This document shows, piece by piece, positions 9,648 through 17,352 of a stretch of 44,959 bases of DNA. The stretch is taken from assembly GCA_965603355.1 (NCBI GenBank), contig CBFDCQ010000020.1, forward strand, positions 1 to 44,959. The letters are read 5' to 3'. Position 1 is the first letter of the stretch, and each line of letters begins with the position of its first letter. The notes beneath the pieces were generated by a model. The model did no database searches. It was not told where the DNA came from and saw only the letters and a list, made by a program, of their open reading frames with translations. Made by a program: the position numbers and the translations under genes. This stretch comes from CBFDCQ01 sp965603355 (lineage in GTDB: Bacteria; Hydrogenedentota; CAZGCA01; CBFDCQ01).

Positions 9648-10793
9648 ATGACAGAGGAGGTCAAGCACTGTGTTCGCTGCATTCTCCCGGCGAACTACCC
9701 CGGTGTCACCTTCGACTCCGAGGGAGTCTGTTCGTATTGCCGGATGTTTGAACAACGATGGAAGAACTGGGGGGAAACCAACCGGGAACCTGAGTTCCTG
9801 GAAATCATGCGTCGCGCACGGAAAGGCAACTCCAACTACGACGCCCTCGTGGGCATTAGCGGCGGCAAAGACAGTTGTTATACGCTCCACGCCATGGTGA
9901 AGAAGTACAACTTCAAGGTGCTTGCCTATACGTTCGACAATATGTTTTTCTCAGACGGAGCCAAGGACAACATCGCCAAGATGGTCTCGAGACTCGGCGT
10001 CGAGCACCGGTACATCACCACCGGGCACGAGCTGGACAAGCGGCTATACCACTCCCTGTTCAAGAAACGCTGCGCCGACATCTGCATGATCTGCGCTAAC
10101 GGGGCCCTGTCCGCCACCATCAACCTGGCGCTCTCTGAGCGCGTCTATACCATTGTCTGGGGGTTGTCGCCCCGCACCGAGCCCATCTTGCCCTTCGAAA
10201 TGCTGAACGCCTACGATTTCCGTTTCCTGGTCGATGTGGCCCGGCCCGACCTGACCGTCGCGGACCTCCACCCCTACCGGCACTGCTCCCTCGCGCGCGC
10301 CTCGTACGCCACCTTCCTCCAGAAAGTCCGGTTTGTGTTCCTTCCGGAATACATCGAGTGGCCCGGCAAGGAAATCGCCGAGTTTCTTGAAAGGGAGTAC
10401 GACTGGGTTGACTATGGGCGCGGCGCCCCGCATTTCGACTGCGCCGTCAATCCCGCCACCAACTATTTCATGAACCAACGTTTGGGCGCGAGCAAGGTGG
10501 TCGAGAAAGTCTCGACCATGATCCGCTGCGGACAACTTACTCGGGACGAGGCCCTTGCAAAGGAGAAGGAACAAGACACTGTCGAGGAACCGGTCGCGGC
10601 GGTGGACGAGTTGTGCCGACGCTTGGACGTGACGCGCAACGACCTCAAGCCGTATCTCGAAGGCAACACGGTCGACTACCGCTCTTTCAAAAACACGGTG
10701 GGAATGCTCCGGAGACTCAGCCCCGCGTTTTGGCTCATGTACAAACTCGGCCTGACGTCTGAGAGCCTATATCAGAAATACCGGATTAGGTAA
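9648..10793 (+). CDS. PP-loop ATPase, N-acetyl sugar amidotransferase-like
   Basis: Predicted 381-residue enzyme of the adenine nucleotide alpha-hydrolase (PP-loop) superfamily, resembling N-acetyl sugar amidotransferases such as the PseA/WbpG group that convert a sugar carbonyl to an amidine during surface glycan synthesis. The ATP-binding SGGKDS is at residues 71-76. An N-terminal zinc-finger-like set, Cys8, Cys11, Cys28 and Cys31 (HCVRC and CSYC), matches the group. The start at 9648 is chosen for AAAGGAG seven bases upstream. It follows the IS1380 remnant and may once have belonged to the same surface-sugar cluster as the GT2 and radical SAM genes. The exact substrate is unknown; a tRNA- or base-modifying role is less likely but possible. 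Confidence 0.75.
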   Translation: MTEEVKHCVRCILPANYPGVTFDSEGVCSYCRMFEQRWKNWGETNREPEFLEIMRRARKGNSNYDALVGISGGKDSCYTLHAMVKKYNFKVLAYTFDNMFFSDGAKDNIAKMVSRLGVEHRYITTGHELDKRLYHSLFKKRCADICMICANGALSATINLALSERVYTIVWGLSPRTEPILPFEMLNAYDFRFLVDVARPDLTVADLHPYRHCSLARASYATFLQKVRFVFLPEYIEWPGKEIAEFLEREYDWVDYGRGAPHFDCAVNPATNYFMNQRLGASKVVEKVSTMIRCGQLTRDEALAKEKEQDTVEEPVAAVDELCRRLDVTRNDLKPYLEGNTVDYRSFKNTVGMLRRLSPAFWLMYKLGLTSESLYQKYRIR

Positions 10794-11066
10794 AGGTATC
10801 GACGGCAGTTACGGGCTCAACGTCGACGGGACACCCGCCTACTGGTCGCAGTTGTTCTCGCACGCAACTACTTGGCCTAAGCCAAGCGCCATTGGTGCTC
10901 TCCTGCCAGCTCAGAGCGACCATGTCGAAGGACAGCGGGCAGCTAGTCAAATTCGGGATCATCGACGGTCGAGCGGAACACCTGCCGTAAGACCGATACA
11001 GGAAATCGGGTTCCGCTCAACACGTCATCCTGAGTATCCGCTTCATGGCGGCAAGTTGCGTCCGCA

Positions 11067-12368
11067 CTACCTTTGGCCGGGATCGAGAGAAGCTGCGTTT
11101 CGCGTGGTATTCACCCTGTACTGAATTGGGGTAATTCCCTCGAGTTTCACGAAACTCTTAGTGAAATTGCTCTGGTCGGTGAAGCCTGTTCTAGCAGCGA
11201 TATCGGTTGCGGTCAGGTCCGATTCACGCAACAACTTTCGGGCAAGCGAAAGCCGTTCCATCGTCAGAAACAGCCTGAAGCCAATGCCAAAATGGTCCCG
11301 CAGCGTTTCCTCCAGCTCACGCGCAGTCACGCCTACCGCCTGCGCCACTTCGTCGCAGGATAGCCTCTTTGCGAGAGAACGGTGAGTGTGGGCCTGAACC
11401 TTTTTCAATCTCGCCTTCGTCTCGCGGCAGACATCCGTCGAGTCGCGGGCTACGCGCCTGGCCGCGGCAACCGTCCAATCGAGTATGTCGCGGTAAGTCT
11501 GCGCTTTGAACAGCCCGGAGAGCGCCAGGTCTCGTGAGTCAATTCGGAGGTTGCTCCCATCTTCCTCAAGCGCGGCGCGCCACAAGGCGGACACAGTCTC
11601 AAGTGCGGCAGCTCTAACGATGTCCGCGCCACACTTCCAGCCCGCGTTCTGCAGCAGGAGCTCACCGACGTCCTGTCGCGTTTCTGCAAGATTGCCAAGC
11701 CTCGCTCTCGCGAGGACGAAACGCTGTTTGGCTGGACCGCTCGCCGCCGGACCCTTGCGGTGACGATATGAGTGTCCGGGGGCCACAGGGACGCCCGGAG
11801 CGTCCTCTCTCTCCTCGCCCGCACCCCCCTCTTTGAGTGCGGCATCCGGCTCGGCAGACGCAACGGAAAGCAGTTCGCTGAGGAGGTTCAGGCACAGTTT
11901 GAGACGTTCCGCCTCGACAACGGGTATGAGCTCGATCTCCCTCCTGACGCTACTCTCTGGTATATGAAAGCAAGCCAGTTTCCCCACAATTTCATCTGCC
12001 AGAAACGCGTCGACAGGTGCGAGAAAGAGCGGGCCGATAAGAGCATATGCCACGGTACTGCCATCAAGTTGAACGGGGACAATAACCTCGACGAGTTCAG
12101 CATGACACGCGTAGAAGTAAGCCGCCCCCAACTGCACGGCCCTGCGTGCCCCGTCCTGCCGGGCTGCAGCGCATAGTTCAGCACCCTGTGGAACGGCTTT
12201 CACCAGGTCGCAGATCGAGCTGGCGCATCGTTCACCGGCGTCAGGGCTCGGCTCGATCGTGTTCAGGGTAGAGTCCAGAACGGTACATTGCGTACCCAGA
12301 GACGCAGCGCACAGCTCCGCCGCCATTCTTGAGGCACGCATCCGCGGATCGTCAAGTTTCATCTCCAT
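11067..12368 (-). CDS. AraC-type regulator with PocR sensory domain
   Basis: Predicted 433-residue transcription regulator. The N-terminal part is a PocR-like ligand-binding domain (about residues 10-175) with conserved cysteines, including Cys88 in YACHAEL, followed by VIVPVQLDG and ALIGPLFL, where PocR domains carry their glycine-rich strand. The last 80 or so residues hold two helix-turn-helix units of the AraC family (SLARKLLRESDLTATDIAARTGFTD read in parts, then FTKSFVKLEGITPIQYR). The open frame extends upstream into the hydrolase gene, but ATG at 12368, 29 bases after that gene's stop, gives the natural N-terminus. A further in-frame Met lies at 12362. It is the second gene of a minus-strand unit. 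The ligand is unknown; nearby sugar genes are candidates for targets. Confidence 0.85.
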   Translation of the reverse strand: MEMKLDDPRMRASRMAAELCAASLGTQCTVLDSTLNTIEPSPDAGERCASSICDLVKAVPQGAELCAAARQDGARRAVQLGAAYFYACHAELVEVIVPVQLDGSTVAYALIGPLFLAPVDAFLADEIVGKLACFHIPESSVRREIELIPVVEAERLKLCLNLLSELLSVASAEPDAALKEGGAGEEREDAPGVPVAPGHSYRHRKGPAASGPAKQRFVLARARLGNLAETRQDVGELLLQNAGWKCGADIVRAAALETVSALWRAALEEDGSNLRIDSRDLALSGLFKAQTYRDILDWTVAAARRVARDSTDVCRETKARLKKVQAHTHRSLAKRLSCDEVAQAVGVTARELEETLRDHFGIGFRLFLTMERLSLARKLLRESDLTATDIAARTGFTDQSNFTKSFVKLEGITPIQYRVNTTRNAASLDPGQR

Positions 12369-12397
12369 CGGCCGCGCTTTCCCCCGCCTCGTCGACG

Positions 12398-13174
12398 TCA
12401 CGGCATCTCGAACACTTCCGTCGGCTCGTCTTGACTCGTCACGAACAGCGGCACGTGATTCAATCCGGTCCTCTCCAATACGCCCTCGAAGAGAGAATGA
12501 ACGATCTGCGGACAATTGTTTTCCTGGCTTATGTGTGCAAGAAACACCGCGCGCAACTCCTGATGCGCGACCTCGTTGAGTACCGCCACCGACTGCTCGT
12601 TCGAGAGATGCCCGCGTCGGCTCATTATTCGTTGCTTGAGCTGCCACGGGTACTTCCCATTCATCAGCATTTCTCTGTCGTGGTTGGTCTCGAGGATAAG
12701 TGCATCACACTGTCTCAGTCTCTCTTTCACAAGTCTCGAAGGGTACCCAAGATCCACAGCCATCCCCACTTTATAGTGCTTGTGGCAGAAAAGGAAATTG
12801 ACTGGGTCTGCCGCATCATGCGACACGGAATACGATACAATCTGTAAGTCCTTAAAACACACGATATCGCCAGACACGAAGATTTCGAGTGAGGGAAGGT
12901 TCTCGAACGTCGAATTGCAGGCCTCGCAGGTTCTCTCGGTCAGGAAGACCGGTATCCCCAGTCTTCTGGCAACCGTACCTGAACCGCGCACATGGTCCGT
13001 ATGTTCGTGGGTAATGAACAGAGCCTCAATATCCTCTATTGCGACCCCTACGCTCTCAAGCCGCATGCTGATTTGCCGCATGCTCAAACCGGCGTCAATA
13101 AGGATTTTCGCCCTGTTCGTCCAGATAAGGAACGAGTTGCCAGAACTGCCGCTGCCAAGCATGCAAATCTTCAA
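12398..13174 (-). CDS. Metallo-beta-lactamase-fold hydrolase, YycJ/WalJ-like
   Basis: Predicted 258-residue metallohydrolase similar to the YycJ/WalJ group, which includes DNA-processing exonuclease-like enzymes. The N-terminus shows LGSGSSGNSF, typical of the group, and the metal motif THEHTDH is complete, with further His/Asp residues such as HDAAD and ETNHD. The open frame begins at 13201 (TTG), but a TTG at 13174 sits about 10 bases after GGAGAGG and gives the usual short N-terminus, so I prefer it. It is the first gene of a minus-strand unit with the AraC-type regulator and diverges from rpoN. Its substrate is not clear from sequence. Confidence 0.85.
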   Translation of the reverse strand: MKICMLGSGSSGNSFLIWTNRAKILIDAGLSMRQISMRLESVGVAIEDIEALFITHEHTDHVRGSGTVARRLGIPVFLTERTCEACNSTFENLPSLEIFVSGDIVCFKDLQIVSYSVSHDAADPVNFLFCHKHYKVGMAVDLGYPSRLVKERLRQCDALILETNHDREMLMNGKYPWQLKQRIMSRRGHLSNEQSVAVLNEVAHQELRAVFLAHISQENNCPQIVHSLFEGVLERTGLNHVPLFVTSQDEPTEVFEMP

Positions 13175-13330
13175 TGCTGCCGGACCTCTCCGAACGCGCA
13201 AAACCTCACGCGGTTATGTGGTTCTGAACAACGTGCAATGTGCAAGGAAGTGTCTCCGCACCACGTCCGCAGGGAAGGCAAACCACCCTGTCGCCCACGG
13301 GAACCGCTCTTCTTCCACCCCACGAGCGCA

Positions 13331-13360
13331 AGTCTAGCACCTTGATAGCCCACTTGTCAA
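13331..13360 (-). promoter_or_regulatory. Promoter of the hydrolase-regulator unit
   Basis: On the minus strand TTGACA (13360-13355) and TAGACT (13336-13331) are separated by 18 bases. Its -35 box directly touches the -35 box of the rpoN promoter. Confidence 0.5.
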
Positions 13361-13390
13361 TTGACTTCTTGGCGGGATTTGGTGTATAAT
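13361..13390 (+). promoter_or_regulatory. Promoter of rpoN
   Basis: TTGACT (13361-13366) and a consensus TATAAT (13385-13390) are separated by 18 bases. Transcription would start near 13397, leaving a very short leader that contains the ribosome site AAGGAGG (13400-13406) before ATG 13414. Confidence 0.65.
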
Positions 13391-13413
13391 AACAGCGGGA
13401 AGGAGGAAAAACT

Positions 13414-14829
13414 ATGGGTTTCCGATTAGAGCTTGTTCAGAAACAGGTTCAGAAGCTCGTTCTCACACCGAAAATGCAGCAGGCAATGTACATGCTGCAG
13501 TTGCCGCTGCTGGAGCTGGAGACGTATCTGCGCCAGGAACTCGTCGAAAACCCGGTGCTGGAGGAGGAGACCGCTCCACCTGAGGACCAGGAATCTGCGG
13601 GCACGGAGGAAGCATCCTCTCCGGATGAAAGTGAAGAGGATCACATCCTGGAGAAGTTCGAGGATGCCTGGAACGAGTACTATTTTGAAGGAAGCGACTT
13701 CGCCGGCCGGAGTGAAGACGAGGAAGCCAAACGAGCATATGTGGAAAGCTCCATCACAAAGATGGAGTCGTTCACTAGCCATTTGTTAAGCCAGCTGCGG
13801 CTTTCGACCGATGATGCGCAAGAACTTCGTATCGGAGAATGGATAATCGGTGAGATTGACGGCAGAGGCTATTTCACCTCCAGCGTTGAGGAATGTGCGA
13901 CGGCGCTAGGCGTCAGCCAGGAGGCTGTTGAGGCTGTTCTCTCAGTGATTCATGCCTTCGAGCCGACAGGTGTAGGAGCGAGAGATTTGCGAGAGTGCCT
14001 CCTGCTTCAGATAGAAGGCAGGTATCCCGATAATCAGCCATTGAAAGAGCTGGTAGCCAATCATCTTGATGCCGTTCAGAAGCGTCAGCTCCCCCGAATA
14101 GCGGAGCGGATGAACGTTGGAATCGACGAGGTTGACGAACTCGTGAAGCTAGTGGCCACCCTGGAACCTCGACCCGCGCGCGCGTACACGGGTGAGGAGG
14201 TTCAGTACGTCGTCCCTGACGCCATTGTGACGAAAGTGGACGGCGAGTACGTTGTAACCGTCACCGACGACAGCATGCCACGGATTAGAATAAGCGCCTA
14301 TTACCGACGGTTGCTGGCGGACAACGGGACGTCTAAAGAAGTGGCGGAGTATATCAAGGGCAAGTACCGCGCCGCGAAATGGCTCCTCAAGAATATCGAG
14401 CAAAGAAAAAGCACGATTTACAGGGTTACAAGTTGCATTGTGGATATACAAAAGGAGTTCCTTGATAAGGGCGAGGCGTTTCTGAAACCGCTCACGTTAC
14501 AGGAGGTGGCGGAAAGAGTTGGGTTGCACGAGTCTACCATAAGCCGTGTCACTTCCAATAAGTACGTTGATACTCCACAGGGGATATTCGAACTTAAACA
14601 TTTCTTCTCTTCATCAATAGAGAACCTTCATGGAGATGCCAAATCTTCGCGAAGCGTTCGCTCTTTTGTTGCCCACCTTATTGATGAGGAAGACAAGAAG
14701 CGACCGTTGAGCGACCAGCAGCTCGCTGATACGCTGCGCCGCAGAGGACTGAATATAGCGCGCAGAACGGTCACGAAATACAGGGAATCTTTGGGGTTAC
14801 TCGCGTCGAAGTTGCGCAAAGAGTATTGA
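13414..14829 (+). CDS. rpoN: RNA polymerase sigma-54 factor
   Basis: Predicted 471-residue sigma-54, which directs RNA polymerase to -24/-12 promoters that need ATP-dependent activators. Region I is the Gln/Leu-rich start (QKQVQKLVLTPKMQQAMYML). An acidic linker (about 50-90) follows, then the core-binding domain, a helix-turn-helix (LTLQEVAERVGLHESTISR read in parts) and the RpoN box ARRTVTKYR at 449-457. Length and all regions are normal. It has a strong sigma-70 promoter and ribosome site, and is followed after 22 bases by a DUF1573 gene. The usual partners hpf, ptsN or lptB are not seen next to it. Confidence 0.96.
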   Translation: MGFRLELVQKQVQKLVLTPKMQQAMYMLQLPLLELETYLRQELVENPVLEEETAPPEDQESAGTEEASSPDESEEDHILEKFEDAWNEYYFEGSDFAGRSEDEEAKRAYVESSITKMESFTSHLLSQLRLSTDDAQELRIGEWIIGEIDGRGYFTSSVEECATALGVSQEAVEAVLSVIHAFEPTGVGARDLRECLLLQIEGRYPDNQPLKELVANHLDAVQKRQLPRIAERMNVGIDEVDELVKLVATLEPRPARAYTGEEVQYVVPDAIVTKVDGEYVVTVTDDSMPRIRISAYYRRLLADNGTSKEVAEYIKGKYRAAKWLLKNIEQRKSTIYRVTSCIVDIQKEFLDKGEAFLKPLTLQEVAERVGLHESTISRVTSNKYVDTPQGIFELKHFFSSSIENLHGDAKSSRSVRSFVAHLIDEEDKKRPLSDQQLADTLRRRGLNIARRTVTKYRESLGLLASKLRKEY

Positions 14830-14851
14830 AATCGGACTGGAATTATAGGCA

Positions 14852-15907
14852 TTGGCTTTTGATCATCTAGTTAAACGTCGGGTTGTTTCCGCAGGTCTGA
14901 AATCGCTACTCGCGGTTGGCCTCTTGTGTCTTGCGGTTCTGTTGTACCTCAAGTACCAACCTGAGTTGATCCCAACGGGCGAACCGCAAATAGAGTTCGA
15001 TAGCGAATCGTACAATTTCGGAACAGTGCCCCAGATGGGCGAGTACGAAAGCGTTTTCAAAGTAAGGAACTCTGGAACGGCAGATCTCATAATAGAAAGA
15101 GTTCTCTCCACGTGCGGTTGTACCGCAACGCTGCTGTCCGACGAGATAATAGAGCCTGGCGGGGAAGGGGAAATTAAGGTTACTTTCAAATCGGGGATGT
15201 ATAGTCGCTCAATTCGCAAGACTATTACAGTTCAGTCAAATGACCCTGAAGAGCCCCGCAAGAAGCTTTACGTCAAGGCCACCGTAGTGCCGAGACTCAT
15301 CTTGAAACCGAGGTTACTCAACTTCAGGAAAGTTAATAGGAAGGAAGGGGCAACCAAGTCGATCATTGTCAAACCATCAGAGAATGAGGATGTCAGTTCT
15401 ATCAGCGTCAAGTTTGTTGGTGCGCAGAATTTCAGCGCGAAGCTCGAGCGAGTCAGCGTCGTCGAGAACGAGTACAGGGTAAATGTATCAGTCCGAAAGA
15501 ACCGGCCAATTGGGCGAGTCTCCGAAGTCATGCAGTTCTACATCAACAAAGAAACCAAACCGTGTGCGAGACTGCGCGTATCCGCCGCGATTGTTGGCGA
15601 CATCACTTTGTCGCCGAACCGCCTGGTATTCAAAACGAAGCTTGGAAGCGATGACACGATCAAACCGATCACCTTGACGAGCACTGCGAGTGAACCGCTG
15701 CGGATCCTTTCAATTGAAAGTGACGTGCCGGGACTGGAGGTTGAGACCTCTCCCGTTGAGAAGGGCAAGAGTGTCACCATAGTTGGCCGACTTGCACCGG
15801 CCGCTCAACCAGGAAGCATGAAGGGGACCATTACAATCCGGACCAACAACGCTTACCAGAGCGAAATGACGATCCCGGTGCGTGGTACTGTGCAAAATGA
15901 GGTTTGA
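14852..15907 (+). CDS. Membrane-anchored DUF1573 protein
   Basis: Predicted 351-residue protein with one N-terminal membrane helix (about residues 12-34) and exported Ig-like beta domains. The first domain is a DUF1573 unit with NFGTV (56-60) and the STCGCT motif at 87-91, typical of the family, followed by SNDPEEP. Two or more similar beta-sandwich repeats follow. The start is a TTG at 14852; the ribosome site is poor, so translation may depend on rpoN, which ends 22 bases upstream. The function of DUF1573 proteins is not established. A perfect hairpin lies 25 bases after the stop. Confidence 0.78.
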   Translation: MAFDHLVKRRVVSAGLKSLLAVGLLCLAVLLYLKYQPELIPTGEPQIEFDSESYNFGTVPQMGEYESVFKVRNSGTADLIIERVLSTCGCTATLLSDEIIEPGGEGEIKVTFKSGMYSRSIRKTITVQSNDPEEPRKKLYVKATVVPRLILKPRLLNFRKVNRKEGATKSIIVKPSENEDVSSISVKFVGAQNFSAKLERVSVVENEYRVNVSVRKNRPIGRVSEVMQFYINKETKPCARLRVSAAIVGDITLSPNRLVFKTKLGSDDTIKPITLTSTASEPLRILSIESDVPGLEVETSPVEKGKSVTIVGRLAPAAQPGSMKGTITIRTNNAYQSEMTIPVRGTVQNEV

Positions 15908-15932
15908 CCTCCGTTGCGGTCCTCTCTAGAAC

Positions 15933-15952
15933 CATTTCAGTGACCTGAAATG
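15933..15952. repeat. Perfect 8-bp hairpin after the rpoN-DUF1573 unit
   Basis: CATTTCAG (15933-15940) pairs exactly with CTGAAATG (15945-15952) around TGAC. No T-run follows, so it may stabilise a 3' end or act with a termination factor and not be a simple intrinsic terminator. Confidence 0.5.
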
Positions 15953-16317
15953 CCTGCGGACTCCTTCTGAATTATCGCTTCACGAGTCGGCGCGTGTCGT
16001 CACCGACAGTGGCATGCTTTGTGTCCCGGCAAGTGCCTGATCACGCCTCGTGTCAGATATTTGCGAGCGCCGTCCTCGAACGTTGGCACCCACAAATACA
16101 GTCTGCTGAGGTTGCCTTTCCACTACGCTGTTTAACCCACACATCAAAAGGCGCTGTAACTCGACTTCCGGCCTAAGTCACTTAAGTTCAATATGATACG
16201 ACTTCCAGCAGCTATTCTGGAAAAAGCGCCCTTTGGTAACTGTTGAGTTTATGCAACATAGATTCTTTGGCCCAATTCCAGCTCGTTTGACCTAAGTGAT
16301 TGATTTAACGTGAGTTA
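15953..16317. other. Gene-free stretch
   Basis: I see no credible coding region here. The sequence is of mixed composition, with only a 60-codon open frame that lacks a ribosome site. The next recognisable structure is the RNA-like element starting near 16318. Confidence 0.4.
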
Positions 16318-16580
16318 TGCTATAAAAGCGCCTGTGGCACGTGTTATGCATCTATAGAAGACCGAGGTCATGCCGAGGCGGAATCGTCATACCAGGCCCA
16401 GAACGACCGCTTCGGTGGGAAGCCTCGCTGTGCTCCCAAAGCACAGCATCGCCACCTTGCGGCGGCGGCTTCGTTTCTGTGACCGGCTTCGCCCCACACC
16501 TAAGCCGGCCAGAAACAACCTCCTTCCGCACCACCAAGGAAAGGGGCAGCGTCCCGTCCAAATGCGCTGCCCTTTTCGCA
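16318..16580 (+). ncRNA. Candidate structured RNA or hairpin-rich repeat
   Basis: An extended -10 box, TGC-TATAAA (16318-16326), would start a transcript near 16333 that ends at a terminator-like hairpin at 16576, giving about 240 nt. Inside are several exact stems: ACCG/CGGT (16406-16416), an outer GAAGCC/GGCTTC (16419-16424 with 16467-16472) enclosing GCTGTGCT/AGCACAGC (16427-16434 with 16440-16447), then a compound stem GTTTCTG/CAGAAAC (16473-16479 with 16510-16516) around CCGGCTT/AAGCCGG (16483-16489 with 16502-16508). It matches no RNA family I recognise (not tmRNA, RNase P, SRP or 6S). It could also be a dispersed palindromic element without a function as RNA. Confidence 0.4.
16541..16576. 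terminator. Bidirectional terminator-like hairpin
   Basis: GGGCAGCG (16544-16551) pairs exactly with CGCTGCCC (16565-16572) and is followed by TTTT on the plus strand. On the minus strand the hairpin is followed by CCTTTCCTT. It could end both the plus-strand RNA candidate and the minus-strand small membrane protein gene. Confidence 0.6.
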
Positions 16581-16622
16581 TTTTAGGCTCCCGGATTGCA
16601 GCAGAGGTGTGCGCGATTCTGT

Positions 16623-16976
16623 CTAAATGGCTTTTGTGGGTACCGAGTCGCGCGAAGCCCGGCGCACCTTTTCACCTATCTGGATTCTTTGGTAAAAGTC
16701 TGCCGGGACCTCCATATCTACCTCCGCACCCACTTCTGTCCTGACACGGATGTAGTAAAACATATCCTGCCGCAATGACTGGCCGCTGAGCGCGCGTATG
16801 CCCTGAACCGCAGGTTTGTCCCCCGCCTCTGTACCGGCCGGGCGTTCAAACTTGTCGATTACGAGTCCGGCGATGGGACGGTCTGACTTGGCGCCACCCT
16901 GCCAATAATGATAGGCCGCAAAGCAGAACGCCACGACAATCAAAACCATGACTACGGGAACAAGATTGGAATTCAT
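16623..16976 (-). CDS. Small membrane-anchored protein of unknown function
   Basis: I do not recognise this 117-residue protein. The ATG at 16976 follows a near-perfect ribosome site AGGAGGTG, and a TTGACT/TACAAT promoter lies upstream, so it is very likely real. Residues 5-25 form a single membrane helix (VPVVMVLIVVAFCFAAYHYW). The rest (about 40-117) alternates like a small beta barrel, with FYYIRVRTEVGAEVDMEV and FYQRIQIGEKVRRAS. This architecture recalls DUF2500-like proteins, but I cannot claim membership. It ends just before the bidirectional terminator-like hairpin. Confidence 0.65.
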   Translation of the reverse strand: MNSNLVPVVMVLIVVAFCFAAYHYWQGGAKSDRPIAGLVIDKFERPAGTEAGDKPAVQGIRALSGQSLRQDMFYYIRVRTEVGAEVDMEVPADFYQRIQIGEKVRRASRDSVPTKAI

Positions 16977-17063
16977 CTCACACCTCCTCGGTTCTTGACC
17001 ACCAGCAACCTTCCTTGCCGGAGCCGGCACACTACTTCCCCGGAGCACTGAGCACCTGTCGAA

Positions 17064-17093
17064 ATTGTAGGGCAGCCCTGCAACGGAAGTCAA
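17064..17093 (-). promoter_or_regulatory. Promoter of the small membrane protein gene
   Basis: On the minus strand TTGACT (17093-17088) and TACAAT (17069-17064) are separated by 18 bases. The transcript would begin near 17057, about 80 nt before the start codon. Confidence 0.5.
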
Positions 17094-17183
17094 TTGAGCA
17101 CGTGTGACCTGGAGCTTGCGATGGAGCCTTCCCGGTCGTGAACGCACTCACAGAGGGACCATGGTAGCAGAATCGGAGCGGTG

Positions 17184-17212
17184 TTGAAATCATCGACAAG
17201 GCACAGTATAAT
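17184..17212 (+). promoter_or_regulatory. Promoter of the serine hydrolase-sulfatase-GH32 operon
   Basis: TTGAAA (17184-17189) and consensus TATAAT (17207-17212) are separated by exactly 17 bases. Transcription would start near 17219, giving a leader of about 134 nt. Confidence 0.6.
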
Positions 17213-17352
17213 CACCGGGACGCTTGTCTTTGGGGGTCGGCGGGAGGTCCGCACGTAGAATCCCAACTTATTGCATTCGAGTTGGCCAGGGGAGCCTCGC
17301 AGCAAAAATGCCCAAAGCGAAGCCCGTGGATAACTGGAACGGAGGTAAACAA

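Noticed and set aside
12369..12647. Longer N-terminus of the AraC-type regulator
   Set aside because: The extension overlaps the hydrolase gene on the same strand and reads as low-complexity Arg/Ser sequence.
16341..16744. Open frames across the hairpin-rich element
   Set aside because: Several frames on both strands stay open only because of GC-rich repeats; none has a ribosome site or protein-like composition.
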